Below are positions 1 to 12,090 of a stretch of 33,733 nt of DNA, piece by piece. Positions within the stretch are counted from its first letter, which is position 1, and each line of letters starts with the position of its first letter. The notes under the pieces were generated by a model. The model saw nothing but the letters and a program-made list of their open reading frames with translations, had not been told where the DNA came from and did not search any database. Origin of the DNA: Candidatus Dormiibacterota bacterium (GTDB lineage Bacteria; Chloroflexota; Dormibacteria; Dormibacterales; Dormibacteraceae); the NCBI GenBank assembly GCA_955652675.1, contig CATPBP010000129.1:1-33733 (forward strand), given 5' to 3'. Both the position numbers and the translations under genes were made by a program.

Positions 1-933
1 AAAGCCGGCGAAGATCAACACCACGCCGACCAGCTCGCCAAGGAAGAAGGACCAGGTGACACCGAACCGGTTCAGCCCGCTGGTGAGGCCGGGCACGAAC
101 CCCCCGGCCGCGATCAGCAGAGTGGCCGGTACCCGTGAGTTGAGCCGGCCGGCCAGGAGCGAGGCTGCGGCGCGAGGGAGGGAGGCCACCAGGTTGACCG
201 CGACCGCCAGCGCCGCGTAGGCCTGGGCCACGACCGGCGGCAGGCGCACGCCGCGGCTTCGGACGACCTTTCGTTTCGGCATGTAGACGTAGGCCGAAAA
301 CAGCGCTCCGAAGACCAGACAGAGCGCGCCGGCGATGTTGAAGGGACCGCTCAGGACGCGTACGTAGCCGGGGAAGGCGGAGCCCACTGGGACGTGGGTC
401 TGCGGGTCGATCGCGTAGCCGGGCGGCGCCAGCGGCGCCGTGAGAACCAGGAACGCCACCAGCACAGAGGCGGCCAGCAGGAACCCGGTCACGGCGTGCC
501 CGATCAGGAGCCTGCGTCGCGCAGTCACGTACACGAAGGCGAGGGCCGCCAGGGTTGCGGCCGCAAGGACGACCTCCGCCGTGCGCGCCGAGCCCGGGTA
601 GCGTCGGGCCACCGCAAGGGCGAGCAGGCCGCCCAGGAAGACGGCCACGGCGACGAAGTAGCCGAACCCGGTGCGGGCGAGCAGGTAAACCGTGCCCGCC
701 CCTAAATAGGAGGCGACAAGCAGCGCTCCGAACAGATACCAGGCGCGGTACAGAGCTTCGTTCCAGCCCAGCGCGGAGCCGAAGAACTCAGTGCCGGCGC
801 CGATCCCGTAACAGACCAGCCCGGCCGCCCAGACCAGCTGAAAGCTGCGCCGTCTCCGCCGCCACTGGTCCAGGACCAGAGCGGCGAACAGAAAGCTCGC
901 GACGGTGGAGAGCAGAGGCAGAAGGACGTTCAT
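1..933 (-). CDS. Multi-pass membrane protein, 3'-truncated by window edge
   Basis: An open frame runs from an ATG at 933-931 down to base 1 with no stop, giving 311 visible residues; the C-terminus lies outside the window. The product is almost entirely hydrophobic, with about eight or nine likely membrane spans, beginning MNVLLPLLSTVASFLFAALV. Short charged loops (for example a run of five Arg near residue 35, and PKRK near residue 217) separate the spans. I recognise no family and see no catalytic motif. It is transcribed divergently from the secreted lysozyme-like gene at 1255. The frame is supported by the consistent hydrophobic periodicity and strong G/C third positions. The start is chosen as the first ATG; no close Shine-Dalgarno is evident, although a purine-rich GGAGCGGAGGAG lies about 40 nt upstream. 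Function unknown. Confidence 0.75.
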   Translation of the reverse strand, partial: MNVLLPLLSTVASFLFAALVLDQWRRRRRSFQLVWAAGLVCYGIGAGTEFFGSALGWNEALYRAWYLFGALLVASYLGAGTVYLLARTGFGYFVAVAVFLGGLLALAVARRYPGSARTAEVVLAAATLAALAFVYVTARRRLLIGHAVTGFLLAASVLVAFLVLTAPLAPPGYAIDPQTHVPVGSAFPGYVRVLSGPFNIAGALCLVFGALFSAYVYMPKRKVVRSRGVRLPPVVAQAYAALAVAVNLVASLPRAAASLLAGRLNSRVPATLLIAAGGFVPGLTSGLNRFGVTWSFFLGELVGVVLIFAGF

Positions 934-1254
934 GAGTGCGGGGGTCCGTTAGAGGGGGCGCCTTGGGGCTCCTCCGCTCCTTTCAGCTCTTTCCGAGTCG
1001 GACCACCGATCGCTGACGCGCCTGCCGGCTCGACCACCGCCAGACCATATCGCAAAGCCGTGAGATCGGAGCCCTCAGGCAGTGAAGAGCGGAGGCGGCT
1101 CGCCATCGCTCGGAATTGACACTCCTGACTGGTCGTCTGTTACGGTGTCGCGGTCAAGTTGACAGGCGCCTGAGCAGCTTTTCGGACAAGCTCTGTTACA
1201 GCTCAGGCGAGGCCGGTTCTCGGGGGTAGCGGACCGGCTCGTGGAGGTGTCGCT
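934..1254. other. Divergent intergenic region, promoters only
   Basis: These 321 bases separate two divergent genes and hold no convincing coding frame. What I see is on the right-hand side: two TTGACA boxes (1116-1121 and 1159-1164), two TGTTAC boxes (1138-1143 and 1194-1199), a short stem pairing 1212-1217 with 1233-1238, and a Shine-Dalgarno GGAGGT at 1243-1248 for the gene at 1255. I looked for a c-di-AMP (ydaO-type) riboswitch, which often precedes rpf-like genes, and found no convincing match by eye. Confidence 0.6.
1116..1143 (+). promoter_or_regulatory. Candidate promoter of lysozyme-like gene
   Basis: A perfect TTGACA (1116-1121) is followed after 16 nt by TGTTAC (1138-1143), a weak -10. 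A second TTGACA at 1159 and a second TGTTAC at 1194 lie between this and the gene. The -35 is convincing; the -10 assignment is uncertain. Confidence 0.45.
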
Positions 1255-1860
1255 TTGATTCATACGCAGTTGACGCGTGGAATCACGCTTGGTGTCGCAG
1301 CGCTTGCGGCTGCCATGTCCACCGGGGCAAGCCAGGTTGCCGCCGGACCGGAAGCCGCCGGGCATCCGCCGCCGGGGCCGTTCCTGGCATCCGAGCGCCT
1401 TCAGGTGGTTCCCCGCCTGGAGGCCCAGCGGGGCGAGGGCGTCATCGCCTTCCAGCAAGCCAGGCAGGCGGCGGTGGCAGAGGGCGGCGGCCTGGAGGCC
1501 GCTGCGCAGGCGCCCCCGCGTTCGGGACGGTCCTCGCCGGCGGTCGGCGGGGACCAGGCGGTGGCGGCCGCGCCGGCCAACTACGGCTCCGGCTCGATCC
1601 AGGACATCATCGTCGCCGCCTTCACGCCCTATGGTCCAGGCGCGGTGCAGTGGGGACTGAGGGTGGCCAGGTGCGAGTCGGGCTACAACCCTGGCGCCGT
1701 CAATCCTGCCGGCCCTTACTACGGCCTCTTCCAGTTCCTCGTCTCGACCTTCAAGGCCACCCCCTACGGTGGCCAGAGCGTCCTCGACCCCGCAGCCAAC
1801 GCAAACGCCGCCGCCTGGAAATACAGCCACGGCGGCGCCGGCTCCTGGGGCTGCAGATAA
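1255..1860 (+). CDS. Secreted lysozyme-fold / Rpf-like transglycosylase
   Basis: A 201-residue exported protein. The TTG start at 1255 is fixed by a GGAGGT at 1243-1248, six nt upstream. An N-terminal signal segment (about residues 8-30, Ala/Leu/Gly rich) is followed by a low-complexity Ala/Gly/Pro linker (about 30-115) and a C-terminal lysozyme-like domain (about 118-201). That domain carries VARCESGYNP, where Glu141 is the expected catalytic acid, then YYGLFQF and a terminal SWGC. Cys140 and Cys200 could form a disulfide. The fold is shared by SLT transglycosylases and resuscitation-promoting factors; the glycan target would be peptidoglycan outside the cell. Which subfamily it belongs to is not decided by sequence reading. 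It stands alone, with its own promoter region and a hairpin after the stop. Confidence 0.8.
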   Translation: MIHTQLTRGITLGVAALAAAMSTGASQVAAGPEAAGHPPPGPFLASERLQVVPRLEAQRGEGVIAFQQARQAAVAEGGGLEAAAQAPPRSGRSSPAVGGDQAVAAAPANYGSGSIQDIIVAAFTPYGPGAVQWGLRVARCESGYNPGAVNPAGPYYGLFQFLVSTFKATPYGGQSVLDPAANANAAAWKYSHGGAGSWGCR

Positions 1861-1896
1861 GAAGGAAAGAGCCAGCCGGAGAGACCCCTCACCACC

Positions 1897-1918
1897 CCCT
1901 CTCCCACAAGGGGGAGGG
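1897..1918 (+). terminator. G/C hairpin after lysozyme-like gene
   Basis: A 9-bp stem (1897-1905 with 1910-1918, one G-T pair) closes a four-base ACAA loop. No U-run follows, so intrinsic termination is not certain. Related C-run/G-run hairpins occur at 11200-11220 and 13343-13360. Confidence 0.4.
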
Positions 1919-1944
1919 AAGAAGAGGTCTACCTCCCCCGCAGG

Positions 1945-1950
1945 TATGCT
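1945..1950 (+). promoter_or_regulatory. -10 box of pcrA, leaderless geometry
   Basis: TATGCT ends six nt before the GTG start at 1957. This places the transcription start on or next to the start codon. No Shine-Dalgarno is visible before the GTG. Confidence 0.5.
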
Positions 1951-1956
1951 CCTGAC

Positions 1957-6601
<4,645 letters not shown>

Positions 6602-6623
6602 GCTTGGCCGGCCAGCTCTTGAG

Positions 6624-6629
6624 TACACT
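6624..6629 (+). promoter_or_regulatory. -10 box of gatC, leaderless geometry
   Basis: TACACT ends six nt before the GTG start of gatC at 6636. There is no Shine-Dalgarno in the gap. The same hexamer sits on the minus strand before the aminotransferase gene. Confidence 0.5.
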
Positions 6630-6635
6630 CGACCG

Positions 6636-6932
6636 GTGACTCTGACCCGGGACGAGGTGCGTCACGTGGCGATGCTGGCCCGGCTCGGCCTGGAACCGGG
6701 GGAAGAGGACTTTTATGCCGAGCAGCTGAGCGCGATCCTCGCCCACATCGACCGCCTGCGAGAGGTTGACACCGACGCCATCGAGCCGACGGCCCAGGTG
6801 GTCCAGGTCGGCAGCCGCTTGCGTGAGGACCTCCCGGAGCCGTCGCTGCCCCAGGAGCGCGCGCTCACCAACGCGCCCGAGACGAAAGACGGTTTCTTCG
6901 TCGTCAAGGCAATCCAGGAGTCGGAGCCGTAG
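6636..6932 (+). CDS. gatC: Asp/Glu-tRNA amidotransferase subunit C
   Basis: A 98-residue GatC, the small belt-like subunit that wraps GatA and GatB in the amidotransferase converting mischarged Glu-tRNA(Gln) and/or Asp-tRNA(Asn) to the correct aminoacyl-tRNA. Family marks are VRHVAMLARLGL at the N-terminus, ILAHIDRLREVDT in the middle, and the C-terminal NAPETKDGFFVV. Length is normal. The GTG start lies six nt after a TACACT box, arguing for a leaderless transcript of the gatCAB operon. GatA follows after 26 nt. Confidence 0.95.
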   Translation: MTLTRDEVRHVAMLARLGLEPGEEDFYAEQLSAILAHIDRLREVDTDAIEPTAQVVQVGSRLREDLPEPSLPQERALTNAPETKDGFFVVKAIQESEP

Positions 6933-6958
6933 AGAGGATCGCTGAGCTCCACGAGCAG

Positions 6959-8356
6959 TTGAAGCGGCGCGAGCTGAGTGCTGTGGAGCTGCTCGAGGAT
7001 TGTCTGGGTGTGATCGAACGCGAGGAGCCGCGCATTCACGCCTTTGTGCGTCTCAGCGAAGAGCTGGCGCGAGCGCAGGCCGAGGAGGCCGACAGGCGAT
7101 TCTCCGGCGATGGCCAGGTGGGGCCGCTGACGGGCATCCCGGTCGCCATCAAAGACGTGCTCTGCGTCGAGAACGTGGAGACCACGGCCGGATCTCAGAT
7201 ACTTCGAGGGTTCCGGCCGCCCTACGAGAGCACGGCGGTCGCCCGGCTGCGGGCGCAGGGCGCTGTCTTCCTCGGTATGACGAATTGCGACGAGTTCGCC
7301 ATGGGCAGCTCGACGGAGAACTCAGGCTACTTTCCGACTCGAAACCCGCACGACCCGAGCCGGGTGCCTGGGGGCTCGTCCGGAGGGAGCGCGGCTGCCG
7401 TGGCCGCCGGTGAGGCGGTCTTCGGTCTCGGCACCGACACCGGCGGCTCCATACGGCAGCCGGCTGCCCTCTGCGGCGTGGTGGGGATGAAACCGACCTA
7501 CGGTCGCGTCAGCCGCTACGGCCTGATCGCCTTCGCCTCCAGCCTTGACCAGATCGGTCCCTTCACGAGAATGGTCGGCGACGCCGCGCTCGTGCTCCAG
7601 GCCATCGCCGGCTGGGACCGGAGGGACGCCACCAGCGTGGACCGTCCGGTCGACATGCTCTCCAGCCTGGAGCGCGGTGTGGAGGGTCTGAGGCTGGGTC
7701 TGCCACGCGAGTACTTCGAGGCGGAGGGGATGGAGCCGGGCGTGCGGGCAGCGGTGGAGCGGGCGGTGCTGACGCTCGAACGCGCCGGGGCCGAGCTGGT
7801 CGACGTGAGGCTGCCTCACACCGACTACGGCCTGGCCGCCTACTACATCATCGCGCCGGCGGAGGCCTCCTCCAACCTCGCCCGCTTCGACGGCGTCAGG
7901 TACGGCGCCCGGGCCGAGAGTGCCGGCAACCTGCTCGAGACCTACCTCCAGACCCGGCGCGGCGGCTTTGGGCCGGAGGTGAGGCGCCGCATCATGCTCG
8001 GCACCTACGCGCTCTCGGCCGGCTACTACGACGCCTACTACCTCAAAGCCCAGAAGGTGCGGACCCTGATCGCGCAGGACTTCGAGCGGGCTTTCGAGAG
8101 CTGCGACGCAATCGTCAGCGCCACCTCGCCGGTCGTCGCCTTTCCGATCGGGGCCAAGGTCGCCGATCCACTGGCGATGTACGTCTGCGACGTCTTGACG
8201 CTGGGTGGCAACCTCGCCGCCCTGCCCGGTGTCAGCATTCCTTGCGGCACCTCGGAGGGCCTTCCGGTGGGACTCCAGGTGCTGGCGCCGCAGTGGGCCG
8301 ACGGGATGGCGCTGCGGGTGGCCCGGGCCTATGAGGCGGCGTCCAATGGGAGCTGA
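6959..8356 (+). CDS. gatA: Asp/Glu-tRNA amidotransferase subunit A
   Basis: The amidase subunit that releases ammonia from glutamine. The Ser-cisSer-Lys triad is visible: Lys65 in VAIKDV, Ser140 in GGSSGGS and Ser164 in DTGGSIRQP, with the family spacing. It has 465 residues from the TTG at 6959. That start is doubtful. The same frame upstream still reads like GatA (RIAELHEQ, matching the first family helix) but contains no ATG, GTG or TTG back to the gatC stop, where the frame shows GTA. Comparison with known GatA predicts about 14 more residues. So the real start is either TTG with a shortened helix, a non-standard codon, or a sequence error. The end overlaps gatB by 11 nt. Confidence 0.94.
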   Translation: MKRRELSAVELLEDCLGVIEREEPRIHAFVRLSEELARAQAEEADRRFSGDGQVGPLTGIPVAIKDVLCVENVETTAGSQILRGFRPPYESTAVARLRAQGAVFLGMTNCDEFAMGSSTENSGYFPTRNPHDPSRVPGGSSGGSAAAVAAGEAVFGLGTDTGGSIRQPAALCGVVGMKPTYGRVSRYGLIAFASSLDQIGPFTRMVGDAALVLQAIAGWDRRDATSVDRPVDMLSSLERGVEGLRLGLPREYFEAEGMEPGVRAAVERAVLTLERAGAELVDVRLPHTDYGLAAYYIIAPAEASSNLARFDGVRYGARAESAGNLLETYLQTRRGGFGPEVRRRIMLGTYALSAGYYDAYYLKAQKVRTLIAQDFERAFESCDAIVSATSPVVAFPIGAKVADPLAMYVCDVLTLGGNLAALPGVSIPCGTSEGLPVGLQVLAPQWADGMALRVARAYEAASNGS

Positions 8357-9767
8357 GGGCGGCCCGGCGGCAGGGGGATGGGAAGCCGTGATCGGCATGG
8401 AGGTCCACGCGCAGCTCTCAACGCGCTCGAAGATGTTCTGTGGCTGCACGACCGACTACATCGGTGCGCCTCCCAACAGCACCGTCTGCGAGGTCTGCCT
8501 GGGAATGCCGGGCGTGCTTCCGGTGGCCAACGCGAGGGCCGTCGAGCAGGTGGTCAGGACCGCCCTCGCCCTGGAGTGCGAGATCTCCCGCCACACGAAG
8601 TTCGACCGTAAGAACTACTTCTATCCGGACCTGCCCAAGGGCTATCAGATCAGTCAGTACGACATGCCCATGGCACGATCCGGCCGGCTCAGCCTGGGCG
8701 ATCGCGAGATTCGCATCACGCGGGTCCATCTGGAGGAGGACACGGGCAGGCTGTTGCACGCCGGCGACGCCCTGGAGACGGCCTCCGAATCCCTGGTGGA
8801 CCTGAATCGGTCCGGCATGCCGCTGATGGAGATCGTCAGCGAGCCGGACCTGCGGAGCGCCGAGGAGGCGCGTGACTACGCGGTCGAGCTGCGCGGGATC
8901 CTGCGCGCGGTCGGAGCCTCCGAGGCGGACATGGAGAAGGGCCAGCTGCGCGCCGAGGCCAACGTCTCTGTGCGGCCTCGCGGTTCACAAGAGCTTGGGG
9001 TGAAGACCGAGCTCAAGAACATCAACTCCTTTCGAGCCCTCTACAGGGCCGTGGCCTACGAGATCGAGAGGCAGGTGCGTGAGCTGGAGGGCGGCGGGCG
9101 AGTGGTGCAGGAGACGCGCGGATGGTCGGAATCCGAACAGCGCACCTTCTCGCAGCGCTCCAAGGAGTTCGCCCAGGATTACCGGTACTTCCCGGAGCCG
9201 GACCTGCCGCCACTGGAGCTGCGGCCGGATTGGGTCGCGCAGCTGAGGGCCTCGCTGCCCGAACTTCCCGGCGAGCTGCGCGGCCGGCTGGCCGAGCAGT
9301 ACGCCCTGTCCAAGTTCGACGTCGAACAGTTGAGCCAGGAGAGCGCCACTGCTCGCCTGTTCGAGCAGACCGTCGCGGCGGGGGCGCCTCCCAAACAGGC
9401 GGCCAACTGGATCATCGGCAATGCGCCTACACTTGACGCGCAACGGCTGGCGGAGCTGATAGGGCTGGTTGTGGCCGGAACTATCAATCGGGAACAGGGA
9501 GTAAGGGTGCTCGAGGAGGCACAGGCGTCGGGCCGCGCGCCCGGCGAGGTCGTCCGGGAACAGGGCTTGGCCCAGGTGAGCGACGAAGCACAGCTAGGCC
9601 TGGTCGTCGAGCAGGTGATCGCCGAGAACCCCAGGGCAGCCGCGGATTTCCGCTCCGGCAAGCAGCAGGCGCTGGGAGCTCTGCTGGCCAGGGTTAAGGA
9701 AGCAACCGGGGGAAGCGCCAACATGAGGCTGGCCGCCCAGCTCCTTCGCCATCGTCTTATCCAATGA
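8346..9767 (+). CDS. gatB: Asp/Glu-tRNA amidotransferase subunit B
   Basis: A 473-residue GatB, the tRNA-binding kinase-like subunit that activates the mischarged aminoacyl-tRNA. I place the start at ATG 8346 because the family N-terminus (WEAVIGMEVHAQL) follows directly; the open frame extends further upstream inside gatA but that part is not GatB-like. Zinc-site cysteines appear as CGC and CEVC (about residues 34-60). RKNYFYPDLPKGYQISQ and VDLNRSGMPLMEI are hallmark segments, and the C-terminal YqeY-like tRNA-binding domain (about 325-473) is complete. It overlaps gatA by 11 nt. Confidence 0.96.
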   Translation: MGAEGGPAAGGWEAVIGMEVHAQLSTRSKMFCGCTTDYIGAPPNSTVCEVCLGMPGVLPVANARAVEQVVRTALALECEISRHTKFDRKNYFYPDLPKGYQISQYDMPMARSGRLSLGDREIRITRVHLEEDTGRLLHAGDALETASESLVDLNRSGMPLMEIVSEPDLRSAEEARDYAVELRGILRAVGASEADMEKGQLRAEANVSVRPRGSQELGVKTELKNINSFRALYRAVAYEIERQVRELEGGGRVVQETRGWSESEQRTFSQRSKEFAQDYRYFPEPDLPPLELRPDWVAQLRASLPELPGELRGRLAEQYALSKFDVEQLSQESATARLFEQTVAAGAPPKQAANWIIGNAPTLDAQRLAELIGLVVAGTINREQGVRVLEEAQASGRAPGEVVREQGLAQVSDEAQLGLVVEQVIAENPRAAADFRSGKQQALGALLARVKEATGGSANMRLAAQLLRHRLIQ

Positions 9768-9807
9768 GGCATTCGTACCGTACTGGCATGAAAGGGGAAT
9801 CCGCCTG

Positions 9808-10377
9808 ATGGACGAGGGCGGCGACCTGGAGCTGGCCGAAGGGCTTGCTGCGGGCGACGTCGAGGCCTTGGCGCGTCTATATGACAGCTACGGTGCGTTG
9901 GCGTACTCGGTGGCGCTGCGCGTCCTGGGTGATCCCGGTCGTGCTGAGGATGTGGTACAGGACTGCTTCCTGAAGCTCTGGAACAACGCGGAACGTTTTG
10001 ATGCGAGGAGGGGGTCCCTGAGGACCTGGCTGATCACTGCGGTGCGCAACCGCTCGATCGACTATCTGCGCGGACGGGGAGCGCACGAGCGCCAGGAGCG
10101 CGAGATACCGCTGGACGCCGAGGCTTCCGGCCAGGGCTCGGATCCGTGGCATGAAGTGGCGACCGCCATCGAGCGCGACGTCATCAGGGAGGCCCTGGCG
10201 AGCTTGCCGGGCGAGCAGCGGCAGGCCGTGGAGCTCGCCTACTTCGGGGGCTACAGCCACCGCGAGATCGCCGAGATGATCCGCGTCCCCCTCAGCACCG
10301 TGAAGGGCCGCATGAGGCTGGCCCTAGAGAAGCTGCACTCCTATCTCCAGGCGCGAGGTCTCGTCTATGACGTATGA
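9808..10377 (+). CDS. ECF RNA polymerase sigma factor (SigK-like)
   Basis: A 189-residue extracytoplasmic-function sigma factor. Region 2 (about residues 17-85) carries AEDVVQDCFLKLW and RTWLITAVRNRSIDYLR, which bind the -10 element and the core polymerase. Region 4 (about 130-185) carries LPGEQRQAVELAYF and a helix-turn-helix, YSHREIAEMIRVPLSTVKGRM. The ATG follows AAAGGGGA at about 10 nt. An earlier ATG at 9789 runs into a stop after six codons. The gene overlaps the downstream RskA-type anti-sigma gene by 11 nt, the usual pairing for SigK-type ECF factors. The signal is unknown, and the target promoters are not evident in the window. Confidence 0.92.
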   Translation: MDEGGDLELAEGLAAGDVEALARLYDSYGALAYSVALRVLGDPGRAEDVVQDCFLKLWNNAERFDARRGSLRTWLITAVRNRSIDYLRGRGAHERQEREIPLDAEASGQGSDPWHEVATAIERDVIREALASLPGEQRQAVELAYFGGYSHREIAEMIRVPLSTVKGRMRLALEKLHSYLQARGLVYDV

Positions 10378-11188
10378 CGAGCACGACGAGCTCGAGAGCA
10401 GCGTCGCTGCTTACGTCCTGGACGCCGCCGACGCCAGGGAGGGTGAGATGGCCCGGGCTCACATCGAGGGCTGCGCCGCCTGCAGGGAGCTGGCCCGGCG
10501 GTTGACCCGGGCGGCCGTGGCTCTGCCTCTGGCAGCCGATGAGGTGAAACCGCCGGAGCGGCTGCGGTCTCGGATCATGGCCGCCGCCGAAGCGGGTCCG
10601 CCGGCTCACTCGGCGCCGGTCTCGTCCGCCCGGGTTCTGTCCATGGCCAGGGCGTCTCGCCGGTCGCTTGACCCGACCCGGCCAGGCCGGGGCCTCCGCC
10701 GTCTCCTGGCTGCGGTGGCTGCGGTTCTGGTGCTGGCCGGCATAGGCGGGATCGGAGCCCTTGCCATCAACCTGAAGCAGCAGCTGGACGAGCAGAACCG
10801 CAGGGTGGATCAGCTGAACTCGGATCTCAGCAAGGCGAAGCAGGTGTCCACGCCGGGCCCGATCTACCACACGCTGAACGGCTCTGGGCCCCTGGCCGGT
10901 GCGAGTGGCGCCGTGACCTCGCAGCCGAACAACCAGCCGGGCATCATCTTCGACTTCAACGGGCTGCCGCAGCTACCACCGGGAAAGGTTTACGAGGTGT
11001 GGCTGATCGACGGTAACAACGTCGCCTCCAGGGTGGCCGTCTTCCGGCCCGACGCCTTCGGCTCCTACCGGGTGGTGTCGAACAAGTCCCTGTCCGGAGT
11101 GAAAATCGTCGCGGTCACCGTCGAGAACGGCCCGAACGGCGTCGACAAGCCAACCCAGACTCCGCCACTGGCCGGGAAGGTCGCCTAG
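10367..11188 (+). CDS. RskA-type zinc-binding anti-sigma factor
   Basis: A 273-residue membrane anti-sigma factor that should hold the upstream ECF sigma factor inactive. The cytoplasmic N-terminal anti-sigma domain has the zinc motif HIEGCAAC (His32, Cys36, Cys39). One membrane span lies at about 105-128, followed by a short coiled coil (LKQQLDEQNRRVDQL) and an external RskA C-terminal domain (about 165-265) with the family string GKVYEVWLIDG. The orientation implies external sensing and release of sigma by regulated proteolysis, which is known for RskA and inferred here. Overlap with the sigma gene ensures coupled synthesis. Confidence 0.9.
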   Translation: MTYDEHDELESSVAAYVLDAADAREGEMARAHIEGCAACRELARRLTRAAVALPLAADEVKPPERLRSRIMAAAEAGPPAHSAPVSSARVLSMARASRRSLDPTRPGRGLRRLLAAVAAVLVLAGIGGIGALAINLKQQLDEQNRRVDQLNSDLSKAKQVSTPGPIYHTLNGSGPLAGASGAVTSQPNNQPGIIFDFNGLPQLPPGKVYEVWLIDGNNVASRVAVFRPDAFGSYRVVSNKSLSGVKIVAVTVENGPNGVDKPTQTPPLAGKVA

Positions 11189-11199
11189 CCAAAAAAGAT

Positions 11200-11254
11200 C
11201 CCTTCCCCTTGCGAGGAGGGTGCGGGAGCGGGTCCCTTCACCGGGAGGGGGCCC
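11200..11254 (+). terminator. Two G/C hairpins after the sigma/anti-sigma operon
   Basis: The first stem pairs 11200-11205 with 11215-11220. The second pairs 11230-11236 with 11248-11254 (one G-T pair). They lie between the rskA-type stop and the next promoter. There is no U-run, so their terminator role is inferred from position. Confidence 0.35.
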
Positions 11255-11276
11255 TCCAGGCAGACTCCGTCTTTCT

Positions 11277-11282
11277 TAGTCT
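11277..11282 (+). promoter_or_regulatory. -10 box of PHP gene, leaderless geometry
   Basis: TAGTCT ends seven nt before the ATG at 11290, with no Shine-Dalgarno between. Confidence 0.4.
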
Positions 11283-11289
11283 TGGTGCC

Positions 11290-12090
11290 ATGCAGGGCGA
11301 CGGTCACGTTCACAGCCAGTTTTCCTGGGATGCCCCCCGCGGGGACATGGAGGCCACCTGCAGGCGTGCCGTGTCCATCGGGCTGCCGGCCCTGGCCTTC
11401 ACCGAGCACGCGGACTTCGTGGTGGGGGTGCACGAGGACCTGACGCCACTCGATCCGGCCTGCTACCTGGAGGAGGTCGACCGCTGCCGGCGGCTCTTCC
11501 CGGACCTGCGCATCCTCAGTGGAGTGGAGCTGGGTGAGCCGCACCGGTATCCGGTGGAGGCGGCCGCGGTCCTGGCCTCGGGGGGCTTCGACCGGATCCT
11601 GGGCTCGGTGCACTGCACCCCCTGGAACGATCGCCTGATGGACGGCAGTCAGCTGGATCGGCTGCCCCCGGGAGAGGCGCCGGGCTTCCTCAGGGCCTAC
11701 TTCACCGAGGCGCTGGCGCTCGTGCAAAGCGTCCAGCCGTTCCAGGTGCTGGCCCACCTCGACTACCCCAAACGCTACTGGCCCCATGCGGAGCTGCCCT
11801 ATCGAGAGGAGGATTTCGAAGAGGAGCTGCGGGCCGTGCTGCGGGCCGCCGCCCAGCGCGGAACCGTGCTGGAGGTGAACACGACCAGGGGATTGGACCC
11901 CCGACGAGGCCTCTGCCCCGGACCGACCGCGCTCCGCTGGTGGGCCGACCTGGGCGGCCCCGCCGTCTCCTTCGGAAGTGACGCCCACGACCCGGAGAAG
12001 ATCGGGCTCGGCTTCGATCTGGCCGCCGACCTGGTGGAGGCCGCCGGCTTCCGGCCCAACGACGACCCCGCGGGTCTCTGGCTCAGGTGA
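11290..12090 (+). CDS. PHP-domain phosphoesterase, HisJ-like
   Basis: A 266-residue stand-alone PHP (polymerase and histidinol phosphatase) protein. Metal-ligand motifs appear in the family order: GDGHVHS (His6, His8) at the N-terminus, FTEHADF, GVELGE, GSVHC, AHLDYPKR and SFGSDAHDP. The closest characterised relatives are HisJ histidinol-phosphate phosphatases, so the reaction may be the penultimate step of histidine synthesis, but no other his gene is nearby and other phosphoesters are possible. I start at ATG 11290 because the metal motif follows within five codons and a -10-like box lies directly upstream; the longer open frame from 11209 crosses the hairpin region. Its stop overlaps the next gene by four bases (GTGA). 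Confidence 0.85.
   Translation: MQGDGHVHSQFSWDAPRGDMEATCRRAVSIGLPALAFTEHADFVVGVHEDLTPLDPACYLEEVDRCRRLFPDLRILSGVELGEPHRYPVEAAAVLASGGFDRILGSVHCTPWNDRLMDGSQLDRLPPGEAPGFLRAYFTEALALVQSVQPFQVLAHLDYPKRYWPHAELPYREEDFEEELRAVLRAAAQRGTVLEVNTTRGLDPRRGLCPGPTALRWWADLGGPAVSFGSDAHDPEKIGLGFDLAADLVEAAGFRPNDDPAGLWLR

Noticed and set aside
934..1254. c-di-AMP riboswitch before the Rpf-like gene
   Set aside because: Expected by analogy with actinobacterial rpf genes, but no matching core could be found by eye; only a short stem is present.
8205..8345. Longer N-terminus for gatB inside gatA
   Set aside because: The extension is Arg/Pro-rich out-of-frame gatA sequence; the family N-terminus starts just after ATG 8346.
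11209..11289. Longer N-terminus for the PHP protein
   Set aside because: It translates the hairpin region; the metal motif and -10 box support ATG 11290.
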